From assembly GCA_016794075.1 (NCBI GenBank), contig JAEUKU010000452.1:1-6507 (forward strand): a DNA stretch of 6,507 nt. Reading direction: 5' to 3'. Of this stretch, positions 1-4,284 are shown in pieces. A program made the position numbers and the translations under genes. The number at the start of each line of letters is the position of its first letter. Within the stretch, counting starts at the first letter, position 1. The notes beneath the pieces were generated by a model. That model searched no databases and was not told the origin of the DNA. It saw only the letters and a program-made list of their open reading frames with translations. The DNA is from Rhodospirillaceae bacterium (GTDB lineage: Bacteria > Pseudomonadota > Alphaproteobacteria > Dongiales > Dongiaceae).

Positions 1-114
1 GGCAATTGCGATCAGGGCCGTGCAGGCGCTGCGAAGCAATCCTCCGCGCCCGCCTCCGGCGCCCCCAAGGCGTTGCCCACCGCTCCACCGCAATGTCATC
101 GCCTTCACCGCCAT
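1..114 (-). CDS. 5' end of a probable exported protein, truncated by the window edge
   Basis: An open minus-strand frame of 38 codons runs from an ATG at 114-112 to the window edge without a stop. It lies 14 bases after the stop of the 129-563 gene, in the same direction, so it is probably the next operon member. The visible N-terminus is basic and glycine-rich (several Arg, repeated GG) and then turns hydrophobic (LLRSACTALIAIA), as at the start of a Sec signal peptide or membrane anchor. An alternative ATG at 99-97 (starting MTLRWSGG) lies 5 bases after the stop of a six-codon mini-frame and may be the true start; neither ATG has a well-spaced Shine-Dalgarno. Too little is visible to name a family. 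The call rests on the open frame, the operon position and the signal-like hydrophobic stretch. Confidence 0.45.
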   Translation of the reverse strand, partial: MAVKAMTLRWSGGQRLGGAGGGRGGLLRSACTALIAIA

Positions 115-128
115 GATCGGCTCATCGG

Positions 129-563
129 TCAGTCCTCCCAGCTCAGGTACAATCCGACATTGCCGGGCATCCCGCCCGGATAGTCGAGAACCTGGGCGCT
201 GGCCTTGAAGCCAAGCGGTTTCAGCTCCTTCATGTAGAATTCGTACGCCTTCTTCGCGAATCCCTCGAGGGATACTGGCCAGTCATGCTCCAGGTTGTTG
301 ATGCGGCGTCCTTGATCGTTGCAATATGACGCCGGAAAGGTGATCACAAGAATGCGGTGCTGCCCCTGCTCCGCAGCCCGCCGGACGGCATTGTTCACCC
401 TGGTCTTGACGTCGGGGTGGACGTCGCGGGACATGAACATTTCCTTGAGCCCCGCCTGCTCCTGCTCCAGGGCTTTCATGTGCTCGAAGGCTTTCTTGGC
501 CTTTTCCATCTCCTTCTCCTCGGCGATCTTCCGCAGATCCTGAGGTTTCATGAGGTCGCTCAT
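129..563 (-). CDS. Conserved-looking small cytoplasmic protein, function unknown (144 aa)
   Basis: The start at 563 is chosen because AGGAG (571-575) lies 7 bases upstream; an upstream ATG at 593 in the same frame has no such site. The first 45 residues are highly charged (Lys/Glu-rich) and should form a helix or coiled coil. Residues 69-143 look like a compact alpha/beta domain: a beta strand (ILVITF, 71-76), a polar segment with Cys81 and RRINN (86-90), an amphipathic helix (GFAKKAYEFYMKEL, 101-114), then two strands flanking a YPGGMPG turn (128-134) and ending LYLSW. There is no signal peptide, lipobox or membrane helix, so it should stay in the cytoplasm, unlike its operon neighbours. I recall similar hypothetical proteins in rhizobia but no assigned function. 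It follows the patatin gene by 40 bases. Confidence 0.85.
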   Translation of the reverse strand: MSDLMKPQDLRKIAEEKEMEKAKKAFEHMKALEQEQAGLKEMFMSRDVHPDVKTRVNNAVRRAAEQGQHRILVITFPASYCNDQGRRINNLEHDWPVSLEGFAKKAYEFYMKELKPLGFKASAQVLDYPGGMPGNVGLYLSWED

Positions 564-570
564 TCTCGTT

Positions 571-575
571 CTCCT
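571..575 (-). promoter_or_regulatory. Ribosome binding site fixing the start at 563
   Basis: The minus strand reads AGGAG, 7 bases before the ATG at 563-561. This is the clearest Shine-Dalgarno in the cluster and argues against the in-frame ATG at 593, which would add ten arginine-rich residues. Confidence 0.7.
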
Positions 576-603
576 GGTATCAAGCGCGGCCAAGTGCCGC
601 GGA

Positions 604-1863
604 TCAGTTCGTCACCTGGACCAGTTCGTCCTCGGCCTGCAGGTGAAATCCGGGCGGCAGGGTCATCCACGGGATGCCTGTCTTTCCCATCTCGTAGCCG
701 AGATCGTACTGCCGATTCATCTCGGCCTCGTTGAACTCCTCCTCGGTCGACCGGACGTAGTCCGCGGGCAACGAGACGTAACGGAACTCGATGTTGTTGT
801 GCTGCGTGGCGAGATAGAGACGCCACAGGTCGTTGATGCCCGAGACCTTCAGCAGCGTCGCGATGGCGCGGCTTGCGATGCTTCCCAGGCCGCGATTGAC
901 CACCTTGCGGTTCGGCGTGGTGCTGCCATTGCGGATGACATATAGCCGCTGGACGCTCTGGCCGGTGAAGTCCGGATGCGCGTCAGCGATCAGCTTGCGC
1001 AGATTCACCACCGAGCCGATGAAGAACGATTGGAAGAACACGCCACCGTCGGAATGCATCTCGTCGTAGGTCTTGCCGTCCAGATTGACCGTGATCAAGG
1101 AGGGAGGGAACACCACCGGAATCGCCGACGACGCCACCAGAACGCTGCGGAACAGGTCGACTTTTGCCGGGTCCTTGCTGGATGAGATCTGCCCCAGGTC
1201 CCAGATCACCGGTTCTTCCCGGTCCATGCTGGTGCTGGCGACATAGAGACGACGGCCCTTCGCATGCTCCGCGGCGACCGCTTCGACAACTGCGGGCGTA
1301 ATGTAGGTCCGAACCAGTTCCTTCAGCGGCCGGTTATCGGCCACCGCTTCCGCCCAGAGGATCGCGATCAGCCGCCGCAGCAGATAGATGCGGTCGGGAT
1401 TGACCGTGGTATATGCTTCCTTGATCGGTGCGTCATAGCCCGACCCAAGAAAGGCAAAGGGCGCGATCAGGGCGCCGGTGCTCACCCCGGTCACCACCTT
1501 GAACCTGGGGCGGTCGCCATGCTCGGTCCAGCCATTGATGATGCCGGTTCCGAAGGCGCCGTCGGAGCCTCCGCCGGAGATGGCCAGATAGTTGTAGATT
1601 CGGCTGCCATCTGGCGCCGTCTCGTAGCACTCGGGCGATTCCGAGTAGTATGCCTGCCGGATGGCCTGCCTGATCCGATTGGGTTCGGTCAGCGGAAAAT
1701 ACCGGATCTCCGAGTACCCCGCGATCGTCGCGTCGACGTTCCGGTCCAGCGGTATCGGGTTGCGGATCAGCGTCGAGCAGGCCGCGACCGCCAGAACAAC
1801 GACGACAGCACCAATGGCCCTGATGCTGCAGCGCAGCAATGAACCGGGCCTATCGCACCGCAT
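604..1863 (-). CDS. Patatin-like phospholipase, lipoprotein
   Basis: This is a predicted acyl hydrolase of the patatin family (Ser-Asp dyad lipases cleaving acyl chains from phospholipids or other lipids), 419 residues from the ATG at 1863. An in-frame TTG at 1890 is a less likely start. The N-terminus is a lipoprotein signal: basic n-region, hydrophobic core and lipobox LAVAAC, with Cys29 the lipidated residue. Serine follows at +2, so outer-membrane sorting is expected under the usual Lol rule. The catalytic core is intact: the glycine-rich oxyanion loop GGGSDGAFG (97-105), the nucleophile elbow GVSTG with Ser128, and the DGG motif with Asp272. The C-terminal segment with GYEMGKTGIPW and PPG matches what I know of the lipoprotein subgroup. 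The start overlaps the end of the glycine-zipper gene by 14 bases (ATG before TAG), which suggests translational coupling. Substrate is not predictable from sequence. Confidence 0.93.
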   Translation of the reverse strand: MRCDRPGSLLRCSIRAIGAVVVVLAVAACSTLIRNPIPLDRNVDATIAGYSEIRYFPLTEPNRIRQAIRQAYYSESPECYETAPDGSRIYNYLAISGGGSDGAFGTGIINGWTEHGDRPRFKVVTGVSTGALIAPFAFLGSGYDAPIKEAYTTVNPDRIYLLRRLIAILWAEAVADNRPLKELVRTYITPAVVEAVAAEHAKGRRLYVASTSMDREEPVIWDLGQISSSKDPAKVDLFRSVLVASSAIPVVFPPSLITVNLDGKTYDEMHSDGGVFFQSFFIGSVVNLRKLIADAHPDFTGQSVQRLYVIRNGSTTPNRKVVNRGLGSIASRAIATLLKVSGINDLWRLYLATQHNNIEFRYVSLPADYVRSTEEEFNEAEMNRQYDLGYEMGKTGIPWMTLPPGFHLQAEDELVQVTN

Positions 1864-2353
1864 AGCCGCGGCCCTGCATACAAACCGCAAATGCCTGATT
1901 GTACCGGCCGAGATCGGCCTGGTACTGCGCCATCGCCTGGTCGTTCACCTGCGCCTGCTGACGGCGCTGCTGATTCTTGCGCAGAAAGCCCGCCGTTGCG
2001 CCGACCCCGGCGCCGATGGCGGCACCCTTGCCGGCATCGCCCGCGATCGCGCCACCGACGGCGCCCAGCGCGGCGCCGCGAGCGGCGCCGCCTAAAACCG
2101 GCGTCCCCTGGTTCGAACCGCCGTAATAGGTTGGTGGCGCCTGGTAGGGGTAGACGCCGGTCTGCTGCGTCGCCCAGTTCCGACACTCGGTTTCGTCGCG
2201 CGATTGCTGGTCCAGGCTCTGCCCCGCGTTCGGATAGACAATGGGGGCGCCCTGGGCCATGGCTTTGCCCCCCAGCGGCGCCCAGTTCAGCGCCGCGGCG
2301 AGCATTGTGATGAGAGTGAGGCGCGCGGCGCCTGCGGCGGGTTTCCGTGCCAT
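1850..2353 (-). CDS. Exported glycine-zipper protein (167 aa)
   Basis: The signal peptide covers about residues 1-33: a basic start, a hydrophobic stretch (LTLITMLAAALNWAPL) and a cleavage-like AMA followed by Gln. The mature protein has a polar N-terminal part with Cys57, a Pro/Tyr-rich linker (about 67-78), then a glycine zipper at about 88-122 with repeated GAALGAVGGAIAG / GAAIGAGVGATAG blocks of the Gly-zipper/YmgG type. A Gln/Arg-rich helix (about 124-150) follows, and a tail with Cys158 ending CMQGRGYAV. Glycine zippers pack membrane-inserted helices, and proteins of this kind are usually periplasmic or outer-membrane associated; exact function is unknown. GAAGG at 2363-2367 is 9 bases before the ATG and overlaps the TAG of the upstream gene, 13 bases away. 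The 3' end overlaps the patatin gene. The two mature cysteines could pair in the periplasm (inference). Confidence 0.88.
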   Translation of the reverse strand: MARKPAAGAARLTLITMLAAALNWAPLGGKAMAQGAPIVYPNAGQSLDQQSRDETECRNWATQQTGVYPYQAPPTYYGGSNQGTPVLGGAARGAALGAVGGAIAGDAGKGAAIGAGVGATAGFLRKNQQRRQQAQVNDQAMAQYQADLGRYNQAFAVCMQGRGYAVR

Positions 2354-2362
2354 GACAGAGTG

Positions 2363-2367
2363 CCTTC
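2363..2367 (-). promoter_or_regulatory. Ribosome binding site overlapping the upstream stop codon
   Basis: On the minus strand GAAGG lies 9 bases before the ATG of the glycine-zipper gene, and its first G is the last base of the preceding gene's TAG. Such an arrangement favours reinitiation by ribosomes finishing the upstream gene. Confidence 0.5.
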
Positions 2368-2918
2368 TACTGCGCGTCTGGCGCTGCGTTCGGCAGCTTG
2401 TAGGTCAACTTCGGCCACACGATGATGCCCCCTGCGGATTCTTGCACGATATTGCCGGCGCCGGCGGCGATCTCCTGCAATCCGCTGCGGATCGTGATCG
2501 GCCCCCCGCCGGTGATCCCCTCGAACCGATCGGTTCCACCGGTAAAGGTGAATTCGCCGTCGCAACCGACCAGATGCACGCCCCTGCACGACACCTCGCC
2601 GAAGGCCCGCGAGCCGTCCTTGGCGGTGATCGTGCAGCGCCCCTTCGCCTGTTGCGTACCGTCGTTGAGGTCGACGTCCACGACCGCGGGACAGATCATG
2701 AAGCCGGCATCGAGCGGCCCCTTCTCGGTCTCGACGAACATCATGCCGGTGAAGGAGCCGACGAAGGTGGCCTGGTTCACGCCGGTTTCAAATATCTGGC
2801 CCCGGCCCTGCCAGGCGGCAAACGCCTTGATGCTGTCTTCCGTCTCGGCAACCGCCGGCCCGATCGCGAGGATCACGCACAGCGCAACTCCAAAACCCCA
2901 GCGAGAAAAGCTGACCAT
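2367..2918 (-). CDS. Exported protein with four cysteines, function unknown (183 aa)
   Basis: A clear Sec signal peptide covers residues 1-24 (hydrophobic core GVALCVILAIG, cleavage motif AVA before Glu-Thr). The mature part looks beta-rich, with alternating hydrophobic and polar stretches. A segment FTGGTDRFEGITGGGPI (about 125-141) resembles the GTG-x-F-x-GITG motif I associate with small secreted beta-barrel proteins related to the allene oxide cyclase-like fold; that link is from memory and tentative. Four cysteines remain after cleavage (76, 95, 111, 119), enough for two disulfides in the periplasm. No catalytic motif is evident. The ATG at 2918 has GAGGGAG (2927-2933) 8 bases upstream, inside the 19-base gap after the preceding gene; 13 bases separate its stop from the next start. 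Confidence 0.87.
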   Translation of the reverse strand: MVSFSRWGFGVALCVILAIGPAVAETEDSIKAFAAWQGRGQIFETGVNQATFVGSFTGMMFVETEKGPLDAGFMICPAVVDVDLNDGTQQAKGRCTITAKDGSRAFGEVSCRGVHLVGCDGEFTFTGGTDRFEGITGGGPITIRSGLQEIAAGAGNIVQESAGGIIVWPKLTYKLPNAAPDAQ

Positions 2919-2926
2919 GGCAATTA

Positions 2927-2933
2927 CTCCCTC
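2927..2933 (-). promoter_or_regulatory. Ribosome binding site for the 2918 start
   Basis: The minus strand reads GAGGGAG, 8 bases before the ATG at 2918-2916 and wholly within the short gap after the upstream stop at 2938. Confidence 0.6.
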
Positions 2934-2937
2934 AGGA

Positions 2938-3435
2938 TCAATCCAAATCGATATAGACGGCGTCGCCGCCGAGCGAGAGCGCCAAGCCCTTTCGCTTGGC
3001 GACGAGCTTCAGCACAACGCCGCGGGAATTCTGCAGCCAGAGTTCCCCTGTGCTGAGTTCGCCAACCGCGAGGCCGTACCGCGCCTGGACATATCCGCCG
3101 GAGAACTGGCTGATGTCCGTCAGGTTGTAGACGATGCCGTGGGCTTCCATCTTGGAAACGCCGATGCCGCCGATGCCGAGGCCGCCAATGTCGAAGCCGT
3201 ATTTCCTGCCGCCGAAGATGAGGGTGCCACCGCCGAGATTTCCGCTGCCGATGAAGGCGATCTGAACCTGCTCGATGGTGATGGTGCCCGATTGCACCAG
3301 GTCCGCCGCGCCGGCGGGGCCAGGGGCGCCCATCCCTGCCATCAGCAACGGGAGAACCGACAGGATCGCACGCCTTGCCAGCAGCCACGCATGCGCCATC
3401 CTCTTTAGGCCTTGGGCGAGTCTGGTCACCTTCAT
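2938..3435 (-). CDS. Exported glycine-rich protein, function unknown (165 aa)
   Basis: The N-terminus carries a long Sec-type signal: basic region, hydrophobic core (AILSVLPLLMAGMG) and a cleavage-like AGA before Ala-Asp at about 43. The mature protein is about 120 residues, lacks cysteine, and has alternating beta-like segments around a glycine-rich block (GFDIGGLGIGGIG, 80-92) followed by GIVYNL (100-105) and a C-terminal strand pair. The GG-rich core followed by VYNL and a final LSLGG...YI strand recall the DUF1134/EipA and SYLF-like lipid-associated envelope proteins, but this is a weak resemblance judged by eye. Start choice is uncertain: at the ATG 3435 an AGGAG abuts the codon directly, while an ATG at 3399 has AAGG 10 bases upstream and gives a more standard 31-residue signal. 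A GTG at 3534 is unlikely because its extension spans the hairpin. It is the probable first gene of the operon. Confidence 0.82.
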   Translation of the reverse strand: MKVTRLAQGLKRMAHAWLLARRAILSVLPLLMAGMGAPGPAGAADLVQSGTITIEQVQIAFIGSGNLGGGTLIFGGRKYGFDIGGLGIGGIGVSKMEAHGIVYNLTDISQFSGGYVQARYGLAVGELSTGELWLQNSRGVVLKLVAKRKGLALSLGGDAVYIDLD

Positions 3436-3487
3436 CTCCTGTCTACGGTCAGTGCGTCGCGGACGCTCCGTGCCCGCTGTTCTGCTT

Positions 3488-3528
3488 GAGGGAGCCGCAA
3501 TCGCGGGGGATGCGATGGCGGCTCCCTC
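3488..3528. repeat. Long inverted repeat (17-base arms, 7-base loop)
   Basis: Arms at 3488-3504 and 3512-3528 pair at 16 of 17 positions (single A/G mismatch at 3499/3517) around the loop GGGGGAT. A second small hairpin (CCCC-ACC-GGGG, 3529-3539) adjoins it. No T-run follows on either strand, so it is not a standard intrinsic terminator. It sits in the 198-base gap upstream of the minus-strand operon, where it could end the 3634-3915 transcript, form a structured 5' leader, or bind a dimeric protein as DNA. Confidence 0.7.
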
Positions 3529-3633
3529 CCCCACCGGGGCTTGGTGGGTAATCGAGATCCCCTCGCCGACGCCTCGGTTGCATCCGGCAGCTGCGCCGAG
3601 ATCATGACGCCAACTGCCCCGCAGCGCCGCTTC

Positions 3634-3915
3634 CTAGTGGGCCCAGGATTCGAACGCGGCCCTCAGTTCGCGCTCCAGCTCATGCAGCAACTGCCTGTAC
3701 TCGCGCATCTTCTCGACATCCTGCGGCCGGTTCCGCGTTTCCAGCAGCCGCAGGGTCTCCGTCGCCAGCCCGTAATCTTCGCAAAGCGAGCGGAAGGTTT
3801 CGTTCAGCATCGCAAGTTCCGACACTGCATCTCCCCTTTCCGGGAACAGCCGTCGAACCGTGGCGACATGCGAAGCTATTGCCGACATCTCAATCTCAGC
3901 GGAGTCTTCTTTCAT
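3634..3915 (-). CDS. Small alpha-helical protein, function unknown (93 aa)
   Basis: The predicted product is acidic at the N-terminus and almost entirely helical: helix about 10-24, a turn with PERGD, a helix containing LNETFRSLCEDYGLATETL (38-56), and a charged C-terminal helix (about 64-88) likely to pair as a helical hairpin or coiled coil. It has no signal peptide or membrane segment. I recall small proteins with an FRSLCEDYGLA-like core in Alphaproteobacteria but no function. The frame is closed upstream by a TAA at 3927-3925, so the start is ATG 3915 or the in-frame ATG 3888; neither has a convincing Shine-Dalgarno. It faces the same way as the operon but is separated by 198 bases containing a hairpin, so co-transcription is uncertain. 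It is divergent from the regulator at 4285. Confidence 0.78.
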   Translation of the reverse strand: MKEDSAEIEMSAIASHVATVRRLFPERGDAVSELAMLNETFRSLCEDYGLATETLRLLETRNRPQDVEKMREYRQLLHELERELRAAFESWAH

Positions 3916-4284
3916 TAGGCGCGCTTATGTTCGAGCCAGGCAGATAGCAGTCGAGCTATGGTGTTAATCTCCTGCCGGGCACGAGGGGAAGCCACGCGAG
4001 GCCGCAGAGCGACCTCATTTCCCGCCTCTTTCAATGGGAAACGTCGCATCACGTCGCGTTGTTAAGAAGTACGTTACGGTAAATGCTGGCGACCTGACAC
4101 GTCCGGGCCGATACAATTGCGTCGCGGAACTTATCTGTTGTCGCGACCGCGCCCATCTATAAGATTGCAGCAAGCAAATAATGAAGGACACGTTCGCGGG
4201 ACAGTCGCGGGGCAATCGGCCGTTCGGGGGAAGGGCCACTCGAATATCTGCGCAAGGCAGTTTGTTAGGTACGGCCAAGCCATC
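3916..4284. promoter_or_regulatory. Divergent intergenic region with repeated GTCGCG
   Basis: This 369-base spacer separates the minus-strand gene at 3915 from the plus-strand regulator at 4285 and should hold promoters for both. The hexamer GTCGCG occurs at 4053-4058, 4121-4126, 4140-4145 and 4204-4209; the third copy is part of the 8-base palindrome GTCGCGAC (4140-4147). There is also a tandem ACGTCGC at 4041 and 4051, a short dyad TTAC-G-GTAA (4074-4082), and a small hairpin ATAGC/GCTAT (3944-3959) in the 5' region of the minus-strand gene. It is more AT-rich in 4031-4085 and 4125-4195 than the coding DNA. No convincing additional gene was found. Confidence 0.5.
4138..4165 (+). promoter_or_regulatory. 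Candidate promoter for the TPR regulator
   Basis: TTGTCG (4138-4143) and TAAGAT (4160-4165) match the sigma-70 -35 and -10 hexamers at four of six positions each, with a 16-base spacer. A GTCGCGAC palindrome overlaps the -35 element, a position where a bound regulator would interfere with transcription. It lies about 120 bases before the chosen start codon. The match is weak and could be chance. Confidence 0.28.

Noticed and set aside
1864..1890. TTG start adding nine residues to the patatin lipoprotein
   Set aside because: The ATG at 1863 gives a standard 28-residue lipoprotein signal and a short coupled overlap with the upstream stop; TTG gives an unneeded extension.
2110..2119. Palindrome GGTTCGAACC, also T-loop-like
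   Set aside because: It lies inside the glycine-zipper coding frame with no tRNA structure around it; a 10-base palindrome is not remarkable here.
2422..3408. A 328-codon plus-strand open frame
   Set aside because: It is antisense to two genes with good signal peptides and ribosome sites, spans their junction, and shows no domain.
3645..3665. tRNA T-arm-like GTTCGAATCC on the minus strand, a possible tRNA end or attachment site
   Set aside because: Flanking bases do not form the T stem and no acceptor, D or anticodon arms exist; it encodes the end of the 93-residue protein.
4037..4060. EcfG-like stress promoter (GGAAA ... CGTT)
   Set aside because: The -35 is not GGAAC and the spacing is 15 rather than the usual 16-17, so the match is not good enough to call.
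4117..4284. N-terminal extension of the regulator by 56 codons
   Set aside because: The extension has no family resemblance, covers the promoter-like and repeat-rich spacer, and the known domain starts normally shortly after the ATG at 4285.
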